Below, piece by piece: positions 37,386 through 50,306 of a stretch of 64,000 bases of DNA. Location: the NCBI GenBank assembly GCA_033182465.1, contig CP137318.1, positions 310,001 through 374,000 on the forward strand, given 5' to 3'. Each line of letters begins with the position of its first letter. The first letter of the stretch is position 1. The notes under the pieces are model-generated. The model saw nothing but the letters and a program-made list of their open reading frames with translations. It did not search any database and was not told the DNA's origin. The translations under genes and the position numbers were made by a program. The stretch is from Sanghuangporus weigelae (lineage: Eukaryota > Basidiomycota > Agaricomycetes > Hymenochaetales > Hymenochaetaceae).

Positions 37386-37403
37386 GAACATTCTCGAGTA
37401 TTC
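37386..37403. promoter_or_regulatory. Second, imperfect heat-shock element
   Basis: GAAcaTTCtcGAGtaTTC: four alternating units with one mismatch (GAG). It lies about 150 bp further upstream of the first element, between the Hsp20 and UV-endonuclease genes. Confidence 0.55.
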
Positions 37404-37636
37404 GTTCGTGGTGGGTTAAGTCCAAAAAAGAGGGTTGCTTCTAATAATGCAACGGAAGAATATATTCCGTTCTTCGCCGTTTCACAGTTAGTGGTAAGCT
37501 GAAAGAATGAACCGGAATCAGTCAATCGGTCAGTCAGTCCGTCACGGTGCCAGGCCAGAAGAGTGAGCCCAGGTTAGAGTTTTTCGAGGTTTTCCGTCAA
37601 TGCAGGTATGACTAATTACTCTGCCGACGGCGATCA

Positions 37637-40032
37637 TTGATCGATGATCCCGGAGTTGCAACTTCTGATCTTCGTACGATTTTCATTCTTGATCGACGAC
37701 CAATCGAAGTTGTCGTCATGTCTCGGACCAGTCGTGGACAAAAATCAAGTTCGCAAAAAAATGGGTTTATTTTCTACTGTTACATGCCCCTCCCGCTTGG
37801 ACGGTTACTTGCCAGATCTCTGTTTAACGCTAGACTTTTCTGGAGACAGAAACATTTTTCGATATTTGTTGGACGGAAGATGGAGCTAGCACAGGAAATC
37901 CTTATTTTAAATGATGGATTACCGCTCGGAACAAGAAGCGAGTCTCCTCTTTCCGATGCACCAGAGGATCCTGTCGATCCAGTACCAACCTTGAAGGCGA
38001 AGCGCCAGCGTCGAACCCGTAAAACTGCAATTTCTGTGGCAGACGTTATCTCGGAAGAGACAGCGACAATAGAAGAAATCGACCAGAAGCCGAAGAAACA
38101 GAGGAGAAAACGCAAGGCAGCTAAGGAGCTCATCGAAGGAAATGCAGAAGGTGATGATGATAAACCACAGAAAAGAAGCAGGCGCAAGAACAAAGTGGTA
38201 ACCACTGCAGAAGATGAAGGCGAAGAGAAACCGAAACACAAACGAAGGAGGAAGATACCTGAAGAAGAACTAGTGTTTGACATACCTCCAATCGAGAATG
38301 TCTTGAGTACGACCTTCAAAGGCAAGTGCTCTAGTTTGTTTGTACAAGAACGTATTCTCCTATCAGTTATCAGGTCGTCTCGGTTACGCATGTCTAAACA
38401 CCATGCTCCGCAAGTATTCCACACCTGTCTTCTGCTCACGCACATGTCGACTGGCTACAATCGCAGAGCTCGGAATGGAGCACGTCCGGTCTCTCGGTTT
38501 GCAAAACATCCGCGACTTGCATACGCTTGTGAAGTGGAACGTTCAGCACGGAATTTACTTCATGCGCATGAGCTCCGAGATGTTTCCTTTCGCTTCACAT
38601 CCCGAGCATGGATACGATCTGAGATTTGCGGACGTGGATCTGAAAGCTGTTGGCGAGACGGCGAGAGAGTTGGGCATCAGGTTGACGAGTCATCCTGGAC
38701 AATTCACCCAGCTTGGAAGTCCGCGGGAAGTGGTTGTAAAGAATGCGGTGAGGGATTTGCAGTATCATTGTGAAATGATGGATCGGATGGGGCTTGATCA
38801 GGATAGTGTCATGATCATTCATATGGGAGGTAAGGATCATTTTCCAACGAAGAGGCTCTGTTCTAATACGCTGTCTCCAGGCACGTTTGGTGACAAGGCT
38901 GCAACTCTGGAACGATTCAAGGAGAACTACACCAAGTTGCTCTCGGATAATATCAAGAGGCGACTCGTACTGGAGAATGACGAGGTACCGTTTCGATTTG
39001 CACTATCTTCCGCCTGATTCTTACTTATCCCTTCTTATCTCTCAGCTCTGCTACAACGTTGATGACCTCCTCCCTATCTGCAAGGAGCTCAACATCCCGC
39101 TCGTCTTCGATTATCATCACGACTGGATTTACCCCTCGTCTCGTCCTCCTCGAGAGATCATTCCTGAGATTAACCAATTGTGGTACGATAAAGGGATCAA
39201 ACCGAAGCAGCATCTCAGCGAGCCGAGGCCCGGCGCGGTGAGCGTTATGGAGAAGCGCGCACACTCGGATCGCGTGAAGACGCTGCCTGAGGGGTTACCG
39301 GACGATATGGGTCAGTTCCTCCCTTCCTGTCACAATTTGCTGTTATCATTCAACGTCTTTTTCCCCTTTCTTTCCCCCCCTTCCCTTGGGATAGATTTGA
39401 TGCTCGAATGCAAAGACAAAGAACAAGCGGTCTTCTATCTCTACCGTCTGTACGGACTGCGCGATGTCGATCCGAGGATGCTTCGCCCGCCCGCGGAAGT
39501 AGAGAGCCTGCATACGAATGGTCGGAAGTCGAATAAACGGGCGAAAGCCAAGGCGGCTGCGGAAGCCACTGCTGCTGCTTCTGAAGAAGCAGATGTACAA
39601 GCGGAAGCTAGCGACAATGGGGAGACCGGAGACGTTGAAGATGAAGTAACGCTGAGTGAAGATGTCGGTGGAGGCCACGATACAAGAAGCGGAGCCAAGA
39701 CAAGGACGAGGGTACGGCTCGCGCTCGAAGCAGAAGAACATGGCCTTCCCGAATCAGAGACGAAGAAAATCCTCGCAGAGACGCTGGCTGATAATGGTGA
39801 ATTGGACTGTGGGAGTGGGGATGAAGCACCTGAGGTTGAATCTCCGAAAATAAGGACGAGAGCAAAGAGACAGCCTACGGCCAAGCGGACGAAGAAGAGT
39901 AGGACTCTCAGCGGGGGTAAATGTGACGAGTTTGGTGTCGAGGAAAAGAAGAGGGCGAGCGTTGGTGGCGGCAGGCGGAAGGGCAAACTGGCGAAAGTTC
40001 GGGATGCCTCGAATGAAGTCGCAGTGGCCTGA
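37637..40032 (+). CDS. UVE1: UV damage endonuclease (UVDE/Uve1)
   Basis: Exons: 37637-38321, 38374-38829, about 38881-38981, about 39047-39309 and about 39396-40032. The TIM-barrel UvdE domain starts at GRLGYACLNTMLR and shows ELGMEHVRSLGLQNIRDLHT, RMSSEMFPFASHPEHGYD, RLTSHPGQFTQLGS, VMIIHMGG, LVLENDE and FDYHHDWIYPS, with the His, Glu and Asp residues that bind the metal ions. The enzyme nicks DNA 5' of UV photoproducts and other lesions. The N-terminal exon is Lys/Arg-rich with nuclear-localisation-like runs, and the C-terminal 220 residues are charged and disordered. Three in-frame starts exist (37637, 37784, 37880). The one at 37784 would give a basic amphipathic, mitochondria-type leader. 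The first intron begins with GC rather than GT. Confidence 0.93.
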
Positions 40033-40329
40033 TTGATTGATTCAGATTCCTCGTGTTTATCGCATGCCCTTGTGTTGTACAGTATGGCTTCTTGCCTTTG
40101 CTCGGTAAATTCAGCGGAGCATGAACAGATGCGCGTGAATTTAAGTTAATTAGCATTCTTGAACGGAGCGAAGATACAAATGGAATTCAAAGCACTAAGG
40201 AATTAATCAAGAAACCGAAAGAAGAAGAAAAATCAACTCATGTGAAGGCACGTACAGAACATTTAAACGCATCAAATCGGACTCCCTCCAAATAAAAAGC
40301 ACTCCATCCTCAGCTACAGACCATTAAAA

Positions 40330-41829
40330 TTATAACCGAATCACACCGGCAGCATCCACCCCACGAGGTCTCGCAGCGCCCCACGCAGCACTCTCCTCAG
40401 CATACCCTCCCGCGCCAGCTTGCAATCCCGCACCAACACCACGCGGATGCTCGCCATCCTCTCCCTCCTCATCGTCATCATCGAGGGAGAAAGGTTCGCC
40501 CATCATCGCTTCCTCTTCAGCGTTGCGCGGGAGACGGGAGAAGTTGCTCCTCCGAGCGCGCGACGAGCGGGACCACGGGACGGATGGGAGCGAGAGGGAG
40601 GGGAACCATCCCTTTCGTCTCCCTCCTCCTCCTGATGTATTGTTCGCGCCGGTTTCTCCTTCTGCACCACCAGTACCAGAGAGGGGTGTACCATTTATGT
40701 GATATCCATTGGGATGGCCCCACGGATCCTGGCCCGTCAAGAGCCTCTTCACGTCCCTCGCGCGCTCTGCAATCGCTGCTTGCCAACTGCTCGGTCCTCC
40801 TCCTCCTGTGACACCATCCCCTCCGGCGAAGCCGTTGCTGTAGCCGTTTGCTAACGGAGGTGCTGCGGAGTACGGATCGGAGAGACGGCGCCGTCTGAGC
40901 AGCCTTTGGAGAGCGAGAAGAGCGAGGAGGGTCAATGTAAGTGCTAGAAGGCTGTGTCGTCGGGTGTGTTGTTAGGAGAGTGAGCGCAAGCGTAGGTGTG
41001 GAAAGAAATGAGCGAGATCAGATGGGATGTGATAGGATAGATACACGTACATGACGATGACCATCACTGCGGTCTTCCAGTATGCATATCGGTCTGGGAG
41101 CGGGCAGGCGTACTATCGACACGTCAGAAAATGTTTGGAATCTTGGGTTGGAGAAAGCAAGACAAACCTTCGTTCGCCACTCGATGAAGAACGCGCACGC
41201 GTCTTCATCTTCTGGTGGGAGCTGGGCGGCGAGCTGCGGTTTACCTACAATCATTTCTAGTGAATAAGTGGATAAACATGATGGAAAGAAAGATGCACAC
41301 CCTCAGCAGCAGAGTTATCGCAAATGAACTGAATAGCCGTCGAGGCTTTCATATTCTCCGACTGCGGGCAGCTCGTACCATCCGTCATGAACAACACCGG
41401 GTTCCCATTTCTAAAGTGCAGGCTTGTATTTGCTTGACTATGACCAGGTCCACAATCAGTATATATGTAACATACACCTACACAGAAACGCACCCGATGG
41501 AGAAGTCACCATGGTCGCCGCGGAAGAAGCCCCCGACGTCCTGCGGTCGGTCGACGCGTGGATTCCATAGGTCACTGATTACGGTCCGACACACGTTCAG
41601 CGTGATGTTCCTCCCCGAGTGGGATGTGATAATATAGTCTGAGCTGCAACATAACAATAAATAAATTCTGTACTAGTTATCAGCGCAGGCACGCTATTTA
41701 CCTGGATGATAGCGGGCTGAGGTCGTATTGACGACCGCACATGTGAGCGGTACATGACTTCTGCTCACTGTCTGCAGCGTCGACCACAGCGAAAAGGGCC
41801 ACCAGACCTGCGACGACAAACGCCTTCAT
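40330..41829 (-). CDS. MRH-domain type I membrane protein (Mrl1/Atg27-like sorting receptor)
   Basis: The start ATG 41827-41829 gives a signal peptide MKAFVVAGLVALFAVVDA. A mannose-6-phosphate-receptor-homology domain follows over several exons: CGRQYDLSPLSS, GRNITLNVCRTVISDLW, DVGGFFRGDHGDFSIG, FMTDGTSCP, STAIQFICD, and ACAFFIEWRTK, with the paired Cys spacing of that fold. A membrane helix then spans about 41060-40900 (TLLALLALQRLLRRRR), and a cytosolic tail of about 190 residues is Gly/Ser-rich and acidic. The layout fits a Golgi-endosome or vacuole sorting receptor of the Mrl1 or Atg27 type. The two cannot be told apart by eye, and the tail is longer than in Atg27. Confidence 0.78.
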
Positions 41830-42048
41830 CGTTGAGTTGTGTACGTAGTAACTGCGTCGAGCACGCTCTCGGACTCGGAGATGGGTAGCTGGATTGTTCC
41901 CGCACGTGCCTCTGAGAAGAAACTGCTAAATTGGGTATTTCCTCGTTATTATGGAGCGAAATACGATTGGCTATTTCGCTCACTCAAGTTCCCGTTGTCG
42001 CACTCGCCGTCGCCGCTGTCGTCGCGCACAGCGATCACAAGCTGTACA

Positions 42049-43832
<1,784 letters not shown>

Positions 43833-44068
43833 GTAGAATATAATAGCGCTCTTTCTCTGGTGGACAAGCATATTGTACATGAACGGTATTCACCAGCAAA
43901 AATAAACATTCTTTTTCTCTCTTCTTCATGTATGTCTTCGGCGCTCTTAAAAAAAAGGCAGGAGGTGGGTCACGTGTACCCGACGTACACTTTCGTTCTT
44001 CTCACCAGTACACAAGTTAAAAATGAATGAACTCGCTTTCTTCGTGACTCCCATTTCTAAGGCGAACA

Positions 44069-46027
44069 ATGGCGGCACCGAGCGCCTTTCCAGAGCCTCA
44101 GAGAGGCGCCTCGCTCATGCTGGCCTTCAGACCTAAACTAACTCTGATCATCGGATCGAACAAACTAGCTGCGACTCGTGCTTTTGCTGCTCTCGAAGCG
44201 GATTCAAGAGTTGTCATTCTAGCTAGAGGAGGTCCTGAAGATACTTGTGAGGAACTGAAGTGGAGAGCGGGGCGTAGGGAAGTTGAAGTGCATGACTTTG
44301 AGGACTTCGTTGTTGGGACGTCTAGCAAAGTGGATGTGGGCTATTCAGACTTGGACACCAGCGCATTAGAAGTTTTCCTCGACTCTCAACAATCAGGATC
44401 CATCTCTCTCATCTTTGTCACTGACACGCTACTCACCTCCGAACCATCTATACGGCGAACTCGAGCCTCAGCGACGAAGTTGTACGATGTATGTCGGAAG
44501 AGGAACATTCCAGTCAATGTTACGGACATTCCAGAGTTATGCGATTTCACCGTTTGCTCGATTCATCGATTTACAGAGAATGGAGAATTATCCACGGCGT
44601 TGCAAGTGGGAGTGACGACGAATGGACAGGGGTGTAGACTCGCGAGTCGGATTAGGCGGGAAATTGTAGCAAAGCTCCCTCCGGAAGTTGGTCCTGCGGT
44701 ACAGAAGGTCGGAGAGCTGAGAAGGCTTGCGAAGAGTGAAAGTCAGAGTGTCCAACCAGATACAGTAGTGGATGCTGTAGAAGACGCGGAGAACGAGCTG
44801 AACGAAGAGATAACAGTTTCCTCGCCCAACAGGCCTGTCGACCAGCGATCGAAGGAGAGTAATCTTTTAGAGGAAGAAAACGAAGCACAGCGTTCGAAGA
44901 GGCGGATGAAATGGGTTGCGCAGATCAGCGAGTACTGGTCGTTCAAGCAGCTGGCCGGCTTGACGGAGGAGGATATGGGAAACCTACTCGCTAGGAACCT
45001 GCTTTCTCCAAAGCCATCTAATCCTTCATCCCCTGGTCCTAGCTCCTCATCCACCGAGCACCCCTATCCATCTCAACACGGTCTTTCTCTTTCCCCACTA
45101 CCCTCGAAACCAGGACGTGTTCTCCTAGTCGGAAGCGGGCCGGGCCACCCTTCCCTCCTCACACTCGCAGCCCACCAAGCACTCACATCCCTCGCAGACC
45201 TAATCCTCTCAGACAAGCTCGTCCCATCCGCCATCCTCTCCCTCATCCCCGCTCACATCCCCCTCCACATCGCGCGCAAGTTCCCGGGGAACGCCGAGGG
45301 CGCACATCAGGAACTCATGGATATGGCGTTAGCCGCCGCGCGCGAAGGCAAAACCGTCGTGCGATTAAAACAAGGCGACCCGGCGATGTATGGTCGTGTA
45401 GGAGAAGAAATCCTATTCCTGCGGAAACACGGCGTGGAATGTCTAGTCGTTCCCGGGATCTCAAGCGCGCTTGCTGCGCCGTTGTTTGCTGGAATCCCCG
45501 TAACGCAGCGCGGAGCGGCGGACTCGCTGGCTGTTGCTACGGGCGTGGGGAGGGGAGGCGCGAAGGGGTGGTTGCCGGGTTATGAACGCGCGAGGACGCT
45601 TGTGTTGATGATGGGGAATGCGAGGCTCGAGAGTCTCGTTAATACCCTGATTTCTGGAGATAATGGTGCTTTCGCTGCGTACCCACCGAACGTACCAGCT
45701 GCGATTATCGAGCGCGCCTCGATGCCGGACCAACGAGTCGTCACTGCTCCACTATCTGATATTGTACCTGCATTGGAAAGCGTAGGCGAACAACGTCCTC
45801 CGGGATTACTTGTCGTTGGGTGGGCTGTGCTGAGCCTTTGGAGTGAGGGTGATATGAGCATACTTGACGATGTCCCTCAGAAGGACAGAGGACTAGAGGA
45901 GATGGAAACGAAGGATAGAGACAGAGTCGTGAAATGGTTGGGCGGGAGACGGTGGAGAGTCTCTGAAGGACTTGATGCGTTGTGGGATATGTTCAAAGTA
46001 CCAGTCCAAGACGAACAAAAACAATGA
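44069..46027 (+). CDS. MET1: Bifunctional siroheme synthase (Met8-like domain + uroporphyrinogen-III methyltransferase)
   Basis: A single uninterrupted frame of 652 residues. The N-terminal half (about 15-240) is Met8-like: PKLTLIIGSNKLAATRAFA (Rossmann loop), NIPVNVTDIPELCDF, LQVGVTTNGQGCRLASRIRR, the features of precorrin-2 dehydrogenase/ferrochelatase. The C-terminal half (about 350-620) is an SUMT methylase: VLLVGSGPGHPSLLTLAA, VVRLKQGDPAMYGRVGEE, VVPGISSALAAPLFAGIPVT, RGAADSLAVATG, and APLLVVGWAV-like (GLLVVGWAV). Together they would take uroporphyrinogen III to siroheme, the cofactor of sulfite and nitrite reductases, in one protein as in bacterial CysG. Yeast splits these steps between Met1 and Met8. 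A Ser/Pro-rich linker (about 305-345) joins the halves. Lack of introns is notable beside intron-rich neighbours. Confidence 0.92.
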   Translation: MAAPSAFPEPQRGASLMLAFRPKLTLIIGSNKLAATRAFAALEADSRVVILARGGPEDTCEELKWRAGRREVEVHDFEDFVVGTSSKVDVGYSDLDTSALEVFLDSQQSGSISLIFVTDTLLTSEPSIRRTRASATKLYDVCRKRNIPVNVTDIPELCDFTVCSIHRFTENGELSTALQVGVTTNGQGCRLASRIRREIVAKLPPEVGPAVQKVGELRRLAKSESQSVQPDTVVDAVEDAENELNEEITVSSPNRPVDQRSKESNLLEEENEAQRSKRRMKWVAQISEYWSFKQLAGLTEEDMGNLLARNLLSPKPSNPSSPGPSSSSTEHPYPSQHGLSLSPLPSKPGRVLLVGSGPGHPSLLTLAAHQALTSLADLILSDKLVPSAILSLIPAHIPLHIARKFPGNAEGAHQELMDMALAAAREGKTVVRLKQGDPAMYGRVGEEILFLRKHGVECLVVPGISSALAAPLFAGIPVTQRGAADSLAVATGVGRGGAKGWLPGYERARTLVLMMGNARLESLVNTLISGDNGAFAAYPPNVPAAIIERASMPDQRVVTAPLSDIVPALESVGEQRPPGLLVVGWAVLSLWSEGDMSILDDVPQKDRGLEEMETKDRDRVVKWLGGRRWRVSEGLDALWDMFKVPVQDEQKQ

Positions 46028-46157
46028 CAATACTATGATTCTTCGGAACACGGTCATCCAAACATCTATTCATACATACAAACACTCGCATAGTCACATA
46101 TAATCACAACGCATTTTTACTCCTATAAACAACTCCTACGGCCCTTCCTATATTCCT

Positions 46158-48108
46158 TCAATACAAAGCCTTAAACGTCGTATCCAACGGCGGACGGAAA
46201 AGTGCCGACTCCGCCTTCGGCTTATTCTCCAAAATCTTCTCGATCTTGTCTAGAATCTCCGGAGTCAATTTCGGGAGGACCTCGAGCGCTTTGAGATTAT
46301 CGACGACCTGCTCGGGGCGCGAAGCGCCGAGGATGACAGTGCTCGTATTCGGCTGTTTCGCGACCCAGGCGAGCGCGAGGTGGTTCAGTTTGCAGCCGAG
46401 TTCTGGTGCGTTATGTCAAAGGCGTTCTGCGTCAGAAAAGGCGAGTGGTATTGAATAGGATACTCACCCTTCTCAGCCAAATCTGTCAACTGATCGATCT
46501 TCTCAAACTGGCGCTTTCCGCTCTCTGTGTTGAATCCCTCAATCGTTGACTTGAACCAGTCCTTGTTCTTATCGAAACGCGACCCCGGCGGGATCTTTCC
46601 ACCACGGTACTATAATTCCCATTGACAAGGCATTTGATAAATATTCAAGACAGTCTTTTCGAGTTTGAATTTGGAGAGTGAACGTACCTTCCCGGTAAGA
46701 AGACCACTCGCAAGGGCAGACCAAACGGTCGTCCCAATGCCATACTTAGAGTAAATGGGACTGTGCGGCGAAACCAGGCATCATGATGCTCAGCAAGAAT
46801 CTAACGATATGCAGGAAAGCAGATAATCCTTACGCATATTCTCCCTCGGGCCGTTCACGATGGAACAAGCTGGACACGAGTACCGCATCAGTCAGTACAC
46901 CACACTCTAAGGAACCTTCTGCAGAGTATGAACGCACTGGTGCTCGCATTGCTCCGCGATCGGAGGGATGAGGTTCAGTTTGTCCGCAACGTCTGATCAA
47001 AATGAAAAACGTGAGCTCTCTTCTGCAACGAGTATACAAACCGATAGAACTTACGATACGCCTCCTCGATTTCCCGTGCAGACCATTCCGAAGTTGCCCA
47101 GTAGAAGGCCTAGTTCCCGACGCAAACAGAAGGTATATCAGTGAGCATATCATATATCATGCGCCCAAGACCCCAAAAAATCATGAATAGGAATAAAATC
47201 AATCCTTATTCGGTGTCCGGGGAGTCCGGTCGACAAAGAAAGGTGTTATTCCTAGACATCAAAATAATACACTTACCCAGCCTTTCTCAATCACGAAGTT
47301 GAACGCTCGGACAACTTCTTCCATAGGAACTTAATATACCAGGAAGCTAATCAGACAACGTTTTCTTCGGGTGTATGATTGCCGATAGCTAGATACGTAC
47401 CCGTAGGGTCGGGACGGTGCGCAAAGAGAACATCGACATAGTCCATTTGCAGACGCTCAAGAGAAGCTTTGGCACCTTCGATGATGCTATTCGCATTATG
47501 CGGAAATTCAAGTCAGAGTGAATTACGCAAGGGGTCAGTCAAGATGGAAGAAGAATGCGTACTGCTTCCGAGAGAGACCTCCATAGTTCGGGTCTTTTCC
47601 CTTAAACCAGGCGAATAACTTGGTGGAGATGATGAGGTCTGTACGCTTAAGTCCGAGTTCTTTTATCACACGTCCCCTGCACGGCGTCAAAGAAACAAGC
47701 AAATTATTTCAGGTCAGAAGCTTCTTTTTCGCTGATGATAGTTTTGGTGAAGATGATGATAGGACGTACATTTCCCTCTCGCATTCGCCGCTCTCGTAAC
47801 CCTCAGCGGTATCGAAAAAGTTGATACCATTCTCAAATGCCGTTTTGATGATTTCCTACAGAGCGGGATCAATCAGTGATCCTGCGAAAGCTATGTAGGC
47901 TGATGGTTGATGAGTACCTTGACGGGATCACCCTTTACCGTTCCGCCGAACGTAAGCCCTGAACGGATCATCAACGTCAGCCACAAAAAGACTTCAACGA
48001 GACGAATAATAAGAAAGAGCGCATACATCCACCAAGGGAGAACACAGGCACACGAAGACCAGTATGCCCAAGGCGGCGGAAAGGCATTCCCTTTGGATCG
48101 TACTCCAT
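46158..48108 (-). CDS. Aldo/keto reductase, Kv-channel beta-subunit-like
   Basis: About ten exons starting at ATG 48106-48108 ([20 protein letters not shown]). The next exons give [13 protein letters not shown] and [20 protein letters not shown], with the catalytic Asp and Tyr. [18 protein letters not shown] follows with the Lys, then [13 protein letters not shown] with the His, so the AKR tetrad D-Y-K-H is complete. Later exons give [17 protein letters not shown] and, at the end, [20 protein letters not shown], which binds the NADP phosphate. The final residues are DTTFKALY, stop 46158-46160. Family members are cytosolic NADPH-dependent reductases of aldehydes and quinones. The substrate is unknown. 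A truncated pseudogene copy of its first exons lies at 57811-58075. Confidence 0.92.
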
Positions 48109-48277
48109 TGCTCTAGCTAGTTCCTCAAGTTATTTTCGTGCGTGATAAGGTAGCAGGAAGCTGGGAGACGAGAAAAGAAGGACAAGGTGCGCATTTATAC
48201 CTTCTTACAGAACCCGGTTAAACGCATTTCGCATGGCTGGGTATATTATGCTGGTGTGAAGATAATACATACATACC

Positions 48278-48925
48278 CCGACTCGGCACGGAGGTGACGA
48301 GGCCCCCCGGCAATCCCAACAGATGCCTGCCTCCTGTTCCCTTAATCCGGGTGAGATTGTCCCGAAATCTTGATGAAAATTTGTCAAGTTGCTGCAACTG
48401 TTGCGAAACTCACGCACGAATCCGGCTTCAGAAAGCGCAGGAAAATTCTTGGAATATAAAATTGTCGATTTCCAGAACAGGCAACCGTTGGGATTGCCGG
48501 GGCCTCGTCACCTCCGTGCCGACACAGCGGGCAAACAGTTATTTAGACACGGACTAAATCCATTACTAGATAACAAATGAAATTTGAAATATAATAATGC
48601 ATTTAGTTGCATAATATATTTGATGTCTTTTCCTTTGCTAAATGCTAAACTAGATTTGAAATAACAAAAGGGATTTAGATTCGGATTTGGTAAACAAAGA
48701 AATAACTATACTTTCTAGTTTTAGTAATTATAGTTATTTCTTTGTTTACCAAATCCGAATCTAAATCCCTTTTGTTATTTCAAATCTAGTTTAACATCTA
48801 GTCAAAGAACAAACATGAAATATATTACGTGACTAAATGCATTACTACATTTCAAATTTCATTTGTCATCTAGTTATGAATTTAGTCCGTGTCTAAATAA
48901 CAATTTGCCCGCTGTGCCGAGTCGG
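48278..48925. mobile_element. Outer inverted-repeat (MITE-like) element, split by a second element
   Basis: The left arm at 48278-48320 and the right arm at about 48480-48522 plus 48917-48925 are inverted copies: both outer tips read CCGACTCGG when oriented inward, followed by CACGGAGGTGACGAGGCC. The matching arms are about 45-60 bp, around a core of about 150 bp. Without the inserted element the unit would be about 250 bp. No coding potential. I found no clear target duplication. Confidence 0.7.
48523..48916. mobile_element. Inner fold-back element inserted in the arm of the outer one
   Basis: A nearly perfect 394-bp palindrome. Ends read CACAGCGGGCAAA inward on both sides, and the arms match almost to the centre (about 48720), for example GGATTTAGATTCGGATTTGG against its inverse near 48755. 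It is flanked by CCGA on both sides (48519-48522 and 48917-48920), a possible 4-bp target duplication. Removing it restores the right tip of the outer element. No coding potential. The superfamily is not assigned. Confidence 0.8.
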
Positions 48926-49062
48926 TATTATTCTTTGCCTTATCGGGATACCGATTCTGATCGACGCCTTTCCTGATCGACGTCCATTCATTTCATTCCT
49001 TGAGACTGACAGAGTCAGTCGTCCACCGCAAGCCAATTGCACATAGAAAACAAAGTACGAAA

Positions 49063-50306
49063 ATGTTACAGTTCGTAAAGGCAGTGTGTCGCACTATGGA
49101 ACGTATCGCCCCTCTGAGGCTTGCAGAGTCATGGGATAACGTGAGTGAATTTTGAATTTCTTCACAATCGCCCAAACAAGCAGCTGATCATGACCCAGGT
49201 TGGACTTCTATTAGGTCTGTAGGTACAGTTCCAGGAAGAAGCCTATTCTGACTGTAAATGGCGTTTGTCTCGAAGAATCCCCATCTATATCGAGTAGCAA
49301 AAAGATCTTATTGACGATAGAGTTCGTGCTGTCATCCTCGATCCTGTTTTTTTCTTTCTTCATTAGCTTACGCAGTATGGTACAGTCTGACGCCAACGGT
49401 TGCTCGCGAAGCCATCGACTCGCAATCAAGCCTCGTAATCGCGTATCACCCAACAATCTTTCGCCCGCTCTCCTCGCTCACACTCTCAAATCCCTTACAA
49501 CGCTCCCTTCTCCAACTAGCTCAAGCCGGTATCAGTGTCTATTCTCCTCATACCGCCCTTGATTCGGTATACGGAGGTATTAATGACTGGCTGGCCGAAG
49601 CGTTTGTTGAACCCAATCATGATATGTCGTGGTATGGGATGAACTTGAAGTGTCTAAAGGAGAAGAATGACAGCGAAGGTGGTTCGGGTCGTTTATTGAC
49701 TCTTCCGTTACCTGGTTTATCAATTGTCGAAATCGTGGAAAGAGTAAAGCGCCATTTGGGGATAACCCAAGGTATGTAGCATCACCTTCTTCGCTTCTAT
49801 TTAACGCACACGACTTGCATACCTTGACGTTTCTTGGTCCGCTTGTAGTTCAGGTGACTAGACCTTACGAGAACCCTGACCGGCGAATCAGTACCGTAGC
49901 TATCTGTGCTGGCTCAGGAGGTTCCATGTTTGAAGACATCGACACTGATTTGTACTTCACCGGAGAAATGCAGCACGTAAGACCACTCGTCTATGACTGA
50001 CTACCAATCTGATCACACACACAAAAACCCTCCCGATACATAGCATGAGGTCCTCGCCGCACGGGCAAAAAACCGCTTCGTCCTGCTCTGTAAGCGTACC
50101 TTTCACTCTGCATGTTACTCCAAATTATTTGTTGACACGATTTTTTTTTTTTTTTTTGTACTCCAGGTGGGCATACGAACACAGAACGCGGGTATCTCAA
50201 AGTCCTAAGGCAAAAACTTGTCGCAGAACAGAAAGAAGAATCGGACCTCGTGGGTCTGGAAGTTGAGATTAGCAAAACGGACGAACACCCTCTTGTCCCA
50301 ATGTAA
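49063..50306 (+). CDS. NIF3 family protein, copy A (metal-binding residues kept)
   Basis: The start ATG 49063 gives MLQFVKAVCRTMERIAPLRL and AESWDNVGLLL across the first intron. The middle exon (from about 49374) has AREAIDSQSSLVIAYHPTIF, AQAGISVYSPHTALDS and GGINDWLAEAF. After more introns come VTRPYENPDRRISTVAICAG, SGGSMFEDIDTDLYFTGEM, RFVLLC and GHTNTERGYLKVLRQKL, stop at 50304-50306. The His of YHP, the Asp of SPHTALD, and the His and Glu of GHTNTE match the dinuclear metal site of NIF3/YbgI proteins. The family is very widely conserved, with debated function (metal-dependent hydrolase fold or regulator). The first 300 bp contain an exon I could not join with certainty (about 49222-49320). 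Confidence 0.85.
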
